Source: Paenibacillus sp. Root52
Lineage (GTDB): Bacteria; Bacillota; Bacilli; Paenibacillales; Paenibacillaceae
Assembly (NCBI RefSeq): GCF_001426865.1
Contig: NZ_LMFO01000006.1
Span: 624-64,623 of the forward strand
DNA: 64,000 nt
Reading direction: 5' to 3'
Positions 43,856 to 53,668 of the stretch are shown piece by piece (within the stretch, counting starts at the first letter, position 1; each line of letters begins with the position of its first letter). The notes beneath the pieces are model-generated. The model saw nothing but the letters and a program-made list of their open reading frames with translations, searched no databases and was not told the DNA's origin. Made by a program: the position numbers and the translations under genes.

Positions 43856-44109
43856 ACAGCCTCGCCCCCTTTGGCCTATTACACCTATCCTTATCCATAT
43901 CGATTGAACTAGACATTTACATGAGAACGGGTGTTAAACAACCCGATTTGCATATATTATATCGATTGTGACGAGCTGATGTTGTCGATTAATGGAGGGT
44001 CTTCTAAATTCAACATGATTCTGTTTCATTTTCCCAACTTGATATGGGGTAATATGATACAATACATTAATGGGTTAATTTGGATGATAAATTGTATTGG
44101 AGGTGCTTC

Positions 44110-44448
44110 ATGGAACAACAACACAAACCAATAGGTATAGGTACGCTGGCTCTGCTTGTGCTAACTATGGGGTTCGCCTTTAACTTCCCATGGGGGAAGG
44201 AACAGTTCCAAGTTAGCTATTATCTATTCCAATCTTTGAACTGGCCGATCTATAGCAATGGTAATCAGGGAGTTCATCTTACATTTGTTGCAGCGATCGT
44301 CTTCTGGGTTGCGACTGTCGTTATCGCACGAAAGTTTCATATGAACTATGGTGCAAAATTAGCCTACAGGATCGGTTCATTTATGCTCATATTCAGCGTG
44401 TTGATCTTCCCCCTATACGGAGTAATATGGTTCATATTCGGTAGATGA
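44110..44448 (+). CDS. small membrane protein
   Basis: 112 residues with three predicted membrane helices (about 8-28, 52-75, 85-108). GGAGG lies 6 bases before ATG 44110; an earlier in-frame start at 44080 is rejected. No family recognised. It is divergent from the histidine kinase and alone in its unit. Confidence 0.65.
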   Translation: MEQQHKPIGIGTLALLVLTMGFAFNFPWGKEQFQVSYYLFQSLNWPIYSNGNQGVHLTFVAAIVFWVATVVIARKFHMNYGAKLAYRIGSFMLIFSVLIFPLYGVIWFIFGR

Positions 44449-44456
44449 GCTAATGA

Positions 44457-44493
44457 AGAAGCCAGCCCCTATTATTCCTAGGAGCTGGCTTCT
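44457..44493. terminator. hairpin between convergent genes
   Basis: AGAAGCCAGC with CCTA/TAGG inside and GCTGGCTTCT; it has no long T-run. It separates the small membrane protein from mglC, which converge. Confidence 0.65.
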
Positions 44494-44507
44494 AAGGTGA
44501 TTATGAT

Positions 44508-45527
44508 TTATTTTTTAGCCATATACTTACGAATATCAAATGCAACGGCTGCCACGATGATCAGACCTTTGATAATTAACTGCCAGTACGGACTCACCCC
44601 AATAAAGGTCAGGCCATAGTTAATGACCCCGAAGATCAATACACCCGCCATGACCCCAGGTACCGTACCGATTCCTCCGGCTGTAGATACCCCCCCAACA
44701 ACACATGCAGCAATCGCATCAAGCTCATACATATTACCGTAATTGTTCGTTGCTCCGCCTGTACGTGCTGCTTCCAGCACACCGCCTAGACCATACAGTG
44801 CACCCGCAATAGCATATAATACGACTAGGTTACGTGCGACATGAATACCAGATACATGCGCTGCCTGAATGTTGCCGCCAATCGCATACATATTTTTCCC
44901 AAGACGTGTCTTGTTGAAGACGACCCAGCAGATGAGTGCTACAAAAATAGCAATTAATACGATGTAAGGAATCGAGTATCCACCGCCAAGATCAATGTAT
45001 CCCGAACCGATGACGGTAAAATCGTCTCTCAGACCACCGATCGGTTGAGATTGGTTAGGCTCGGTGTCGAAATAGATCGAGTTCAATCCATATACGGCAA
45101 CCATCGTACCTAGGGTCGCAATAAATGGAGGAACATGCAATTTGGCAACAATGATTCCATTGACCAAACCGACAGCTAAACCAGCTACTATGCCTACAAA
45201 AATCGGTATCCATACCCACAGTTGCACAAGATCGGGAAAGAAGCGATTGGCATATTCGTCTATCTGCAACATCGAGGCCGAGACAACAGCCGTTAGACCT
45301 ACGACGCGACCAGCAGACAGATCGACACCGCCCGTGATTAGTATAAAAGCAGCTCCAAGTGCGATGATCGCTCGGGTGGAGGATTGCTGTAATATATCCC
45401 GCAAAGTAGAGAATGCAAGGAAATTCGGATCAGCTATTGCGATGCCAATGACCAGTAGAATGAGTACGATGAAGATCGCGCGCTGCGCTACATATTGCTT
45501 CACCTGATTGACGACCTGCGTGTTCAT
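44508..45527 (-). CDS. mglC: galactose/methyl-galactoside ABC permease
   Basis: 339 residues, about ten membrane helices. The EAA-like family motifs ILITGGVDLSAGRVVGLTA and FNKTRLGKNMYAIGGN, AAHVSGI are those of RbsC/MglC permeases. AGGAGGGG lies before the ATG. It is 15 bases downstream of mglA. mglC is preferred over rbsC because of the MglB-like binding protein. Confidence 0.93.
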   Translation of the reverse strand: MNTQVVNQVKQYVAQRAIFIVLILLVIGIAIADPNFLAFSTLRDILQQSSTRAIIALGAAFILITGGVDLSAGRVVGLTAVVSASMLQIDEYANRFFPDLVQLWVWIPIFVGIVAGLAVGLVNGIIVAKLHVPPFIATLGTMVAVYGLNSIYFDTEPNQSQPIGGLRDDFTVIGSGYIDLGGGYSIPYIVLIAIFVALICWVVFNKTRLGKNMYAIGGNIQAAHVSGIHVARNLVVLYAIAGALYGLGGVLEAARTGGATNNYGNMYELDAIAACVVGGVSTAGGIGTVPGVMAGVLIFGVINYGLTFIGVSPYWQLIIKGLIIVAAVAFDIRKYMAKK

Positions 45528-45542
45528 GTGTTCCCCTCCTGA

Positions 45543-47048
45543 CTAGGCCATCCGCTGCTGCGCGGCCAGTCGCATAATATCCTGCTCCGTTGCTTCGGCT
45601 CCGTCTACGATCCCCGTTAGCCGTCCCTCACTCATGACCATGATGCGATCCGACATCCCCAGTAATTCAGGCATTTCTGAGCTGATCATAATGATGCTTT
45701 TGCCCTGACGAGCCAGCTCCGTAATAATCGTGTATATCTCGAATTTGGCACCTACGTCGATGCCACGAGTAGGTTCATCTAAGAGCAAAATCTCAGGATC
45801 GGTCAGAAGCCAGCGGGCAAGCAGTACCTTTTGTTGATTACCACCCGAAAGGTTTCGAATCAGCGTGTTAACTGAAGGCGTTTTGGTTCTGAACTTCTCT
45901 GTCTGCTCACGAGCTACCTCTCGTCCTTTGGCCTCATCGAGCAATCCAATCCGGTTACGGTACCGGCTAAGGCTAGCAATAATCGTATTTTCATACACGG
46001 ATAACACAGGGAATATTCCAGTCACCCTTCGTTCCTCGGTCAGCAGTGCAATATTGTGACGTTTAGCTGCTGCAGGTGAGTTGATTTTCACTTTACGTCC
46101 ATGAATGGAGATTGTACCTGAGCGAAGTGTACGGAGTCCAAATAAGGACTCAATCAGCTCCGTTCGTTGTGCGCCCACAAGTCCACCAACACCGAGCACT
46201 TCCCCCTTTCTCAGCTCAAACGATACATCTTGGAAAGAGTTCGGCTGGCTGGACGTTAGTGCTTCTGCCTTCAGAATAACGTCTCCAGGTACATTCGTTC
46301 GTTCAGGGAATCGTTCACTCAGATCTCGCCCCACCATACGGGTGATGATCAGGTCTGTCGTAAGATCCTCTGCATTCCATGTTCCAACGACGAACCCATC
46401 ACGCATAATGGTGACTTCATCGGATATGGTCAGAATCTCCTCCATTTTGTGGGAAATGTAGATAATCGACACACCGCGGCTGCGCAGTTCATTGATGATT
46501 GCGAAGAGCTGCTCTACTTCCTTGCCCGTCAAGGAGGATGTCGGTTCATCCATGACAATTACTTTTGAATGAAAAGAAACCGCCTTGGCAATTTCCATGG
46601 ATTGAATTTTCGATACGGATAGCGTTCCTGCATTGACCTTCGGATCAATGTCTAGATTCAGATCCTCGAATAATGTCAATGTATCGCTATACATCCGTTT
46701 CTCGTTAACGAATAATCCACTCATAGGAAATCGTCCTAGCCAGATATTCTCCATGACCGGCCGATGGGGTACTGGATTCAATTCCTGATGAATCATCGAG
46801 ATACCATGCTGCAGTGCAGCCTTGGAGCTTGGAATCTCCACTTCCTTCCCCTCTATTCGGATACGCCCTTCATCTGGACGGTACATGCCAAATAAACATT
46901 TCATTAAAGTGGACTTACCAGCCCCATTTTCCCCCATAAGAGCATGAACTGTTCCCGGCTTCACATTCAAAGTAACCTGACTTAGTGCCTGCACACCCGG
47001 GAATGCCTTGGATATTCCCTCCATCTCCAATAGGTAAGGTGATTCCAT
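45543..47048 (-). CDS. mglA: galactose/methyl-galactoside ABC transporter ATPase, two fused ABC domains
   Basis: 501 residues with two ABC domains. Domain 1 has MGENGAGKST, Walker B VIVMDEPTSSLT and signature LSVSKIQSMEIAKAVS. Domain 2 lacks a normal P-loop (LVGAQRTELIES) and has NLSGGNQQKVLLAR and LLLDEPTRGIDVG. This is the normal MglA/RbsA arrangement. GGGGAG precedes the ATG. It lies between mglB and mglC; a hairpin at 47077 separates it from mglB. Confidence 0.94.
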   Translation of the reverse strand: MESPYLLEMEGISKAFPGVQALSQVTLNVKPGTVHALMGENGAGKSTLMKCLFGMYRPDEGRIRIEGKEVEIPSSKAALQHGISMIHQELNPVPHRPVMENIWLGRFPMSGLFVNEKRMYSDTLTLFEDLNLDIDPKVNAGTLSVSKIQSMEIAKAVSFHSKVIVMDEPTSSLTGKEVEQLFAIINELRSRGVSIIYISHKMEEILTISDEVTIMRDGFVVGTWNAEDLTTDLIITRMVGRDLSERFPERTNVPGDVILKAEALTSSQPNSFQDVSFELRKGEVLGVGGLVGAQRTELIESLFGLRTLRSGTISIHGRKVKINSPAAAKRHNIALLTEERRVTGIFPVLSVYENTIIASLSRYRNRIGLLDEAKGREVAREQTEKFRTKTPSVNTLIRNLSGGNQQKVLLARWLLTDPEILLLDEPTRGIDVGAKFEIYTIITELARQGKSIIMISSEMPELLGMSDRIMVMSEGRLTGIVDGAEATEQDIMRLAAQQRMA

Positions 47049-47076
47049 CCTTCATCTCCCCTTCCTTATGCCGTCA

Positions 47077-47113
47077 AAAAGGGACGCCCTCACCACTCGA
47101 CGGACGTCCCTTT
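47077..47113 (-). terminator. attenuator-like hairpin between mglB and mglA
   Basis: Leftward: AAAGGGACG pairs with CGTCCCTTT and is followed by TTG after TTTTT. It lies within the operon, so partial termination would keep binding protein levels above those of the ATPase and permease. Confidence 0.7.
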
Positions 47114-47125
47114 GTCTGCTGTTGT

Positions 47126-48187
47126 TTATTGGGCGTCGGCAATGTTGTCTTTCGTAATTTTTTTGTAAGCAATCCAGACGTACTTCCCATCCGTGATATC
47201 ATAGCCGGTGTTTTCTTTCGTAGGTGTTTCTCCCTTCGCCAAAACCGAGGCCAGCGCAACCGTCGCAGCACCCTGATTTTTGGCATCATTCAGCACTGTA
47301 CCCAGCATCGTGCCATCTTGAAGAGCCTGAATCGCTGGTGCTGTAGCATCCACACCGACCACCGGCATCGTTTTGCCGTCCTTGAAATATCCAGCCGCCT
47401 TCAGCGCTTCAATTGCCCCAAGCGCCATATCATCGTTATTGGCTAATACTGCTTCGATTTTGTCTCCATGGGAGGCAAGGAATGCCTGCATTTTCTCCTG
47501 TCCTTTGACCCGATCCCACATCGCCGTATCCTCTGCTAAGGCTTCTACTTCAATTCCAGCATCTTGAATCGCCTGCACGGAATATTTGGTTCGAAGCTCC
47601 GCATCTTGGTGACCAGGCTCTCCTTTCAGCATGACGTATTGCAGTTTGCCATCTCCGTTTTTGTCTGCCTCCGGGTGAGCCTTCCAGTAGTCCACAATGA
47701 GTTGACCCGAGATTGTACCAGACTCCTCAGCCTTTGCGCCTACGTAGTACACTTTATCCCACTTGTTCATATCCTCCGCAACGGGTTCCCGGTTCAGGAA
47801 CACCACTGGAATGCTGGCAGCTTTGGCTTTGTCGATAATAACGCCCGCAGCAGTTCGATCCACCGGGTTAACCGCCATGGCATTATACTTTTTGGATACA
47901 AACAGGTCGACTTTCTCGTTCTGGGTTGGCTGTGCATTCTGACTATCGACAATATCCAGTGTCGCCTTCCCCTCAGCAGCAGATGTCATTGAATTCCGCA
48001 CTCCGGTCATGAAGGTATCATCGAATTTGTAGATCGCCACCCCGATCTTAGGGGTATCCGTAGTGGATGCCGCTTGACCACCCGTGTCCGTTCCTGTACT
48101 TCCACCCGCACTGTCTCCACCACTGCTACAGCCCGCCGCAGCAACCATACATGCCGTTAACAGCAATGTCATCCAAGTCTTTTTCAT
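47126..48187 (-). CDS. mglB: galactose-binding lipoprotein (MglB-like)
   Basis: 353 residues. A lipoprotein signal (LLTACMVAAAGCSS, with Cys about 20) is followed by a Gly/Ser/Thr linker and a periplasmic-binding fold. MAVNPVDRTAAG and LANNDDMALGAIEALK are sugar-binding segments of the galactose/glucose-binding protein. DKNGDGKLQY matches that protein's EF-hand-like calcium site. GGGGGAGG lies upstream of the ATG. It is first of mglBAC and follows the three-component sensor genes. Confidence 0.92.
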   Translation of the reverse strand: MKKTWMTLLLTACMVAAAGCSSGGDSAGGSTGTDTGGQAASTTDTPKIGVAIYKFDDTFMTGVRNSMTSAAEGKATLDIVDSQNAQPTQNEKVDLFVSKKYNAMAVNPVDRTAAGVIIDKAKAASIPVVFLNREPVAEDMNKWDKVYYVGAKAEESGTISGQLIVDYWKAHPEADKNGDGKLQYVMLKGEPGHQDAELRTKYSVQAIQDAGIEVEALAEDTAMWDRVKGQEKMQAFLASHGDKIEAVLANNDDMALGAIEALKAAGYFKDGKTMPVVGVDATAPAIQALQDGTMLGTVLNDAKNQGAATVALASVLAKGETPTKENTGYDITDGKYVWIAYKKITKDNIADAQ

Positions 48188-48233
48188 ATCCTAATGACCT
48201 CCCCCAAGTTCATTCGGCTTCACCGATGTCTTT

Positions 48234-48262
48234 ATTATGAAAGGGTTTACAACAAATTCGAA
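48234..48262 (-). promoter_or_regulatory. mglB promoter candidate with catabolite-repression (cre) site
   Basis: Leftward: TTCGAA (48257-48262), 17-base spacer, CATAAT (48234-48239). TGTAAACCCTTTCA at 48238-48251 matches the cre pattern TGWAANCGNTNWCA at all but one position and lies in the spacer, as expected for CcpA repression. The -35 is weak. The rest of the gap 48188-48522 shows only a short hairpin (TCCCTTT/AAAGGGA) near 48382. Confidence 0.5.
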
Positions 48263-48522
48263 TACAATATCTTCATCTGTTTTATCGAAATCTTCCTCAG
48301 TTCCAAAAACTATTGATTTACACAGTCCACTCCGATGACAGAATAACCTTCCAATCGCTGTTATCCCCAGATTTTCTGAAATCCCTTTTTCAAAGGGAAC
48401 AATCCGGTGATAAAGGCGACCGCTCCGCTTCTCCTGGTTATTTCTGACCTCTCCGTTCTCGTGTAAATTTTAAGTTGTATTTATAGAAAGAAAACTCTCT
48501 TGTGTCATTACAAATAACCACC

Positions 48523-49632
48523 TCATTGTACAAAAGGAAACAGCAGCTTCTGATTATCCATCCAGAACATATTATCTGTGCTCACCAGCTTGGTTTCCAA
48601 TGTTACCCTGGGCTCTACATGGCTACTGTTCAGGCGTGCGACTGCCTGATTCACACCTAGATATCCTGCGCTGAATCCATTCTGCACGATCAATTGCTGG
48701 ATAACACCTTCCTGCAGTTGTTCCAGTTGTTGCTGCTCACTGCCGAATCCGACAAGCTTGATGCTCCCACTGCGCTTACGACGATTCAGTTCGTCCGCTG
48801 CCCCAAGAGAGGCCGATTCCTGAAGCGTAATTATGCCGTCCACCCGGCTCTGATCCATTAACTGCTTCGTCGCTTGCCAGCAGACCTCCCGATTACTGCA
48901 CACCGAATAAGGGACCATTTTCAGGTCAGGATATTCGGCCAGCGCTTCCTCCACACCCTGCTCGCGGTGAACCAAACCTGGATTCATAAGGTCAGGCCCC
49001 AGTAAAGCAACCCTCCCCTTGGTTCCAAGCAGATCTGCCATAGCATGCCCCGCCTTTCGCCCAGCCTCCAGGTTATCCATGGAGATGACACTGGTGATGC
49101 CTTTCACAGGAAACTCATCATTCAGCACAATGACAGGTGCAATGTTCCCTGTTGGGCTTTTCGTTTGAGCTAGGTGTAGGATGTTACTCAGCGTCTCCTC
49201 ACTAAGTGGATCAACCAATAGAGCAGTCGCTCCCTGTTGCAGTGCCTGAGCAGCCGCATCCACCTGAGCCTGTTCACGTTCACGCTGTGGAAGATTAATC
49301 CATTGTGAATCTATTTCATTTTTTCTTAAAAGGAGTCCAGCTCCAGATCCATCTCGTGTGCGAGAAACAGATCCGGTACCGAAAGCTTCCACTGTAACCA
49401 AATCAGCTCCTTGTTCTTTGGCGGCGGCTTCTGCACCTAGCTGAATAGCTTCAGCCAGTTCACCCGTTCCTGCTGGCGTTATTAATGCGATACGATGCGA
49501 AGTGCCAGTCGAAGGCTCTCCTGCAATGTTACAAGCCATACATAAAAGTAGGAAACAGCATGTGATTGCGAGCCCTACACTGCGGAATATTGGGATAGAG
49601 ACAGCCCGTTTGGACTTGATTGAGTTATTCAT
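48523..49632 (-). CDS. sugar-binding lipoprotein of a three-component sensor
   Basis: 369 residues. The N-terminus has a lipobox-like LLLCMAC, then a LacI/ribose-binding-type periplasmic fold: RIALITPAGTGELAEAIQLG, TALLVDPLSEETL, VISMDNLEAGRKAG and GIITLQESASLGAA. It is only 1 base downstream of the YesM-type kinase, with GGGAGGGGGAG before its ATG. Known analogues (for example XylFII with its kinase and regulator) bind sugar and control the kinase outside the cell. It probably senses the sugar carried by MglBAC. It has no transporter genes of its own. Confidence 0.82.
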   Translation of the reverse strand: MNNSIKSKRAVSIPIFRSVGLAITCCFLLLCMACNIAGEPSTGTSHRIALITPAGTGELAEAIQLGAEAAAKEQGADLVTVEAFGTGSVSRTRDGSGAGLLLRKNEIDSQWINLPQREREQAQVDAAAQALQQGATALLVDPLSEETLSNILHLAQTKSPTGNIAPVIVLNDEFPVKGITSVISMDNLEAGRKAGHAMADLLGTKGRVALLGPDLMNPGLVHREQGVEEALAEYPDLKMVPYSVCSNREVCWQATKQLMDQSRVDGIITLQESASLGAADELNRRKRSGSIKLVGFGSEQQQLEQLQEGVIQQLIVQNGFSAGYLGVNQAVARLNSSHVEPRVTLETKLVSTDNMFWMDNQKLLFPFVQ

Positions 49633-49633
49633 T

Positions 49634-51445
49634 CTAATGCTCCCCCTCCCTTAGTTCACGCTTGTACTGAACCGGAATGCGTATCCATACCGTCGTACCT
49701 TCTTCCAGTTCACTCGCAAACTCCAGACCGTAAGCATCCCCATAATAGAGCTGAATTCGGTCATGTACATTGCGAACAGCCACACCTGAACCTGCTCCGC
49801 TTTTTATAATTGCATTGCCGTTTAACAAACCTGCTACCTGCTCTTCCGTCATACCTACTCCGTTGTCCGTAATGCGCAACACCAGATTGGCTTCCTCTTC
49901 ATACACCCGGATCTCAATCTGCCCCTCATCCATGTCATACTCAATGCCGTGCACGATTGCATTCTCAATTAAAGGCTGTAATACCAGCTTCAGCGTCAGG
50001 CAGTCCAATGTTTCCTCATCCGCTTCCATGTTGAATCTGAATTTGTGCTTGAAGCGCATCTGCTGGATCGTCAAATAATGATGTGCATGCTCCAGTTCTT
50101 CACGAACCGTGATAATCGTTTTGCCCTGACTGAGACTAATGCGAAACAAACGCGAGAGTGAGGTGATCATCGTCACGACTTCTTCATTACGGCTCATGCC
50201 CACCATACGTACAACTGAATTCAATGTGTTGTATAGGAAATGAGGGTTAATCTGCGCTTGCAATGCCTCCAGCTCATACCGTCGCTTCTGCTCCTGCTCA
50301 TGAATAATTTCACTCATCAATGCCCGGATTTTGTTGACCATGAGATTGAATCGCCGTGATAAGCGCTCGACCTCAAGTGGTCCTTCGATGGGAAGCTCCA
50401 CGCTGAAGTCACCCCGCTCGACCGCCTTCATTTTACGTTCCATTCGGCGAATGGGACGTGTCAGGCTGGAGGATAGGATTAGCGATACGATAATTGCCAG
50501 CACGAGTACAACAATAAGCACCCTTATCAGATAGCCGTTCACTTCTTGACGGGTGGTTAACATCTCATCCAGATAAGCGACACCAACGATTTTCCAACCA
50601 ATATTGGCAACAGACTTCACCGTATTCAGCCGTTTCTGTCCTTCTGACTCATCCTCATAACTACCTGTAGCGACCAATGCCTGTTCAATATTTTCACGCT
50701 TGAGTCCCATGTACATGAGTTGTTGCTGCGGATGATACACGATATTGCCAGCACTCTCGTCAATGATGTAGACATATCCACGTTGACCGAGACTTACCCG
50801 GCGGCTTAGCTCATCCATCTGTTTAAAATTAATGTCCACGAGCAAAATCACTTGCCGATCTTGACCATCCTGCCTTACGGTAATGCCTTTGCTCATAGAA
50901 ACAACCCATTTGTAGGGACCGTCATACATATTCTGAATATGAGGCAATGAGAAACTAAGGTGATCTGGCACCCGCAATGCGGATTGAAACCACCCCTGCT
51001 GTGTGACATGCGCACTTGGCTTTAGCCGGGCAGAAGGCCTATTTTTGAGTAAATGTCCTTGCGCATCAAGCAATGTAATTGAGATAATATCTTCCCTACT
51101 GCTCAGCAGTGTATCAAGCTGCTTATCCACTTGGTCACCTTCCCACGTTCCGTCCCGCAGCATATGCTCCTCAATCGCCCGATACAGATGGGACATACTA
51201 CGCACATAATCCTCCAGACTGTAGCTGACCTGATCAACAATTTGCCTGGTTGTCAGCTCTGCACTCCGCTCTGCAGCTTGAGAGAATTTATCATGCAGGA
51301 GCATTGCCATAATCGTGAGCACAAGAACGATAAAGACAGAAAATGACCATGTGATGATAAACCGGATACTGCTGACTTTAGATGAACGAAGCCGATTCTT
51401 ACACCAGCCCGCCAGCCCACTAATCCATCCGGTGAAGACGCTCAT
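49634..51445 (-). CDS. YesM-type sensor histidine kinase
   Basis: 603 residues: membrane helix at about 28-48, an extracellular dCache-like domain to about 300, a second helix at about 308-328, HAMP (to about 385), then the His_kinase domain with LQAQINPHFLYNTLNSV, where the His is phosphorylated, and an ATPase domain with LQPLIENAIVHG and TDNGVGM. It overlaps the regulator gene by 4 bases and precedes the sugar-binding lipoprotein by 1 base. It belongs to the carbohydrate-sensing family common in Paenibacillus. Confidence 0.92.
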   Translation of the reverse strand: MSVFTGWISGLAGWCKNRLRSSKVSSIRFIITWSFSVFIVLVLTIMAMLLHDKFSQAAERSAELTTRQIVDQVSYSLEDYVRSMSHLYRAIEEHMLRDGTWEGDQVDKQLDTLLSSREDIISITLLDAQGHLLKNRPSARLKPSAHVTQQGWFQSALRVPDHLSFSLPHIQNMYDGPYKWVVSMSKGITVRQDGQDRQVILLVDINFKQMDELSRRVSLGQRGYVYIIDESAGNIVYHPQQQLMYMGLKRENIEQALVATGSYEDESEGQKRLNTVKSVANIGWKIVGVAYLDEMLTTRQEVNGYLIRVLIVVLVLAIIVSLILSSSLTRPIRRMERKMKAVERGDFSVELPIEGPLEVERLSRRFNLMVNKIRALMSEIIHEQEQKRRYELEALQAQINPHFLYNTLNSVVRMVGMSRNEEVVTMITSLSRLFRISLSQGKTIITVREELEHAHHYLTIQQMRFKHKFRFNMEADEETLDCLTLKLVLQPLIENAIVHGIEYDMDEGQIEIRVYEEEANLVLRITDNGVGMTEEQVAGLLNGNAIIKSGAGSGVAVRNVHDRIQLYYGDAYGLEFASELEEGTTVWIRIPVQYKRELREGEH

Positions 51446-53088
51446 TGCGGCGATCCCTCCCGAATCTGAAGTACCGTCTGTTTGCGATATTCTTTGGGCG
51501 AGATCCCTGTATGCTTTTTAAAACAAAAGCTAAAATAATTAGGCTCAGCAAATCCAACCCTCTCCGCAATCTGGAACGCCTTCAATTCGGAGCTACGCAA
51601 CAGTTCCTTTGCTACTTCCATACGGATCTGCATCACATATTGAAGAAATGTAAGCTGTACTTCCTTTTTGAAAATACTGCAAAAATAACCTGAGCTAATG
51701 TGCAGATGCCCACACACTTTTTGGATCGACAGTTCCGGATCAGCGTAATGCTCTTTTGTATAGGCTAAAGCCTGTTCGACGATATCTTTGTACACATGTT
51801 GCCGTCCACTCGCAATACGCTGCTGTACAAGCATACAGACTTCCTTGACTTTACCTTGTGCCTCAGTTAAACCCGGCAGTCGGAACATATCCGCATACAG
51901 CTGAAAGCCTGCTCCGAAGATGTCCTCCATCGCCTCCCCTGATGCCTGTGCCGCCTTCCAGACTGCAGTCAGCACCTCGATGAGGTACAATTGGATATCA
52001 CTTCGCCCATGCTCGACCGTAATTTCCCGGAAAATGATCTCTAATGCCTCGATCAGCTCTGCTTCAGTTCCTGCCTTGAGGCAGCGTGTCAACGTCTGCT
52101 GTTTCAACTCATCAAAGCGCAGCTTACCAGCCGCCTGACGTTCCACATCGGCAATATATATTAATGAATCCGTTCCGGGTACAAGCCGATAATCTAGCGC
52201 AAGTAGTGCATCCTCATAGGCATGCTTCACGTCGGTAACGGTGCTCACCAATGCACCCGAGCCAACCGTGGCCGGAATGCGCAGATAGTGGTTAATGCTG
52301 CGCAGTACATTTTGAAGTGCCATCTGTTGTCGCTTCTCTCCGTCCACTCCACCCCAACGATCCACATAGAGCAATACGACCGTGTCCTGATGTCTAAACG
52401 CATGACCCGCTTCATGCTCTGTCCATATTTCTTCCGCAATATTTAGCGCAGCGAACTGCTTCAATTCCGCTTCACTCGATTCACCCCAAGACTTTGCCGC
52501 CCCCCTCCGATCTCCGTCCATATGGAGTGTGAGTACAGACACACCGTATCGCTTCCCATCGAAGTTCAGACCAGACTGTTTCGCTTTCCCATGAATATAG
52601 GCAGGTGACTTTTGACGATGAAGCAAAGTTGCCAACAGGTCTGCTTGCAGTAGCGGTAAGCTTGTATAATAATGCTCTCGTAGATGCTGCACATCCTCAC
52701 GTTCAGCCACCTCATCAGCCATTTGTGCACGCAACCGAGTTAACAGCTCCATAAGATGTCCTGCCGAGAAAGGTTTTAGCAAATATTCATCTACACTGAT
52801 GGAGACCGCTTGTCTGGCATAATCAAATTCATCATATCCGGTCAAAATAACGACTTTCACCAACGGATTACGCTCCCGTAACCTTCGTGCAAGCTCAAGT
52901 CCGTCCATGAATGGCATGCTGATATCCGTAATCACAATATCCGGTTCAACCCGTTCAGCCATTTCCAGTGCTTCTCGTCCATTCTCTGCCAAACCGACGA
53001 TGCGCAGGTCGAGCGCTTCCCAATCCACTTCGACCACTAACCCTTCGCGTACATCCTCTTCATCATCCACCAGTAATACCCGGTACAC
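51442..53088 (-). CDS. YesN-type response regulator with AraC DNA-binding domain
   Basis: 548 residues. The receiver domain starts YRVLLVDDEEDVREGL, with the phosphoacceptor Asp in IVITDISMPFMDG and the Lys in YLLKPFSAG. A long middle part (about 130-430) follows, then two AraC-type helix-turn-helix units (ELSIQKVCGHLHISSGYF; AFQIAERVGFAEPNYFSF). GTG 53088 is the start with AAAGGAGG about 9 bases upstream. It should activate mglBAC downstream when the lipoprotein and kinase sense sugar. Confidence 0.93.
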   Translation of the reverse strand: MYRVLLVDDEEDVREGLVVEVDWEALDLRIVGLAENGREALEMAERVEPDIVITDISMPFMDGLELARRLRERNPLVKVVILTGYDEFDYARQAVSISVDEYLLKPFSAGHLMELLTRLRAQMADEVAEREDVQHLREHYYTSLPLLQADLLATLLHRQKSPAYIHGKAKQSGLNFDGKRYGVSVLTLHMDGDRRGAAKSWGESSEAELKQFAALNIAEEIWTEHEAGHAFRHQDTVVLLYVDRWGGVDGEKRQQMALQNVLRSINHYLRIPATVGSGALVSTVTDVKHAYEDALLALDYRLVPGTDSLIYIADVERQAAGKLRFDELKQQTLTRCLKAGTEAELIEALEIIFREITVEHGRSDIQLYLIEVLTAVWKAAQASGEAMEDIFGAGFQLYADMFRLPGLTEAQGKVKEVCMLVQQRIASGRQHVYKDIVEQALAYTKEHYADPELSIQKVCGHLHISSGYFCSIFKKEVQLTFLQYVMQIRMEVAKELLRSSELKAFQIAERVGFAEPNYFSFCFKKHTGISPKEYRKQTVLQIREGSPQ

Positions 53089-53288
53089 TGCGGATTCCTC
53101 CTTTTATTAAGCCGGTCATATGCCCAAGCAATAATGTATATGTCGTAATACATCAAGGTTGCCATCATAATATACAATAATAATCTGCGTATGTAATCGC
53201 TTTCTTTTATTTGAAGAAGGAGACAGAATGAAATTGGAGATTCTTTCGTTTGATTAGCGAACAACTGAATAGAAAAACCACCAAATAT

Positions 53289-53316
53289 TTGATTTTATTA
53301 TCAAACATGGTATACT
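53289..53316 (+). promoter_or_regulatory. promoter of the cold shock gene
   Basis: TTGATT (53289-53294), 16-base spacer, TGG-TATACT with an extended -10 (TATACT at 53311-53316). The leader to the ATG at 53386 is about 60 bases, long enough for a temperature-responsive fold. Confidence 0.7.
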
Positions 53317-53385
53317 GGTACTAATCGATTATTTCGAACACTTATGACGAAGATCGGTTAAAATTATATTTTGTGGAGGAATTAC

Positions 53386-53586
53386 ATGCAAACAGGTACA
53401 GTTAAATGGTTCAATGCGGAAAAAGGATTTGGTTTTATTGAAACAGAAGATGGAACAGACGTATTCGTTCATTTCAGCGCAATTCAAGCTGACGGTTACA
53501 AATCATTGGATGAAGGACAACGCGTTCAATTCGAAGTAACTCAAGGTAATCGTGGACCACAAGCTGAGAACGTTACTAAACTTTAA
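53386..53586 (+). CDS. cold shock protein, Csp family
   Basis: 66 residues, a single OB-fold. [17 protein letters not shown] holds RNP-1, and [12 protein letters not shown]-2; the protein ends [12 protein letters not shown]. It would act as an RNA chaperone. ATG 53386 has GGAGG 7 bases upstream; an in-frame ATG at 53371 is rejected. A terminator follows 9 bases after the stop. Confidence 0.96.
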   Translation: MQTGTVKWFNAEKGFGFIETEDGTDVFVHFSAIQADGYKSLDEGQRVQFEVTQGNRGPQAENVTKL

Positions 53587-53594
53587 TTATAATC

Positions 53595-53622
53595 AAGCTG
53601 CCTTGTACAAGGCAGCTTTTGT
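53595..53622 (+). terminator. intrinsic terminator of the cold shock gene
   Basis: AAGCTGCCTTG/CAAGGCAGCTT around a 3-4-base centre, followed by TTTG. Confidence 0.9.
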
Positions 53623-53668
53623 TTATTCACCTGATCGTGAAGTTGCCTGAGCAAAACACGTATCATAT

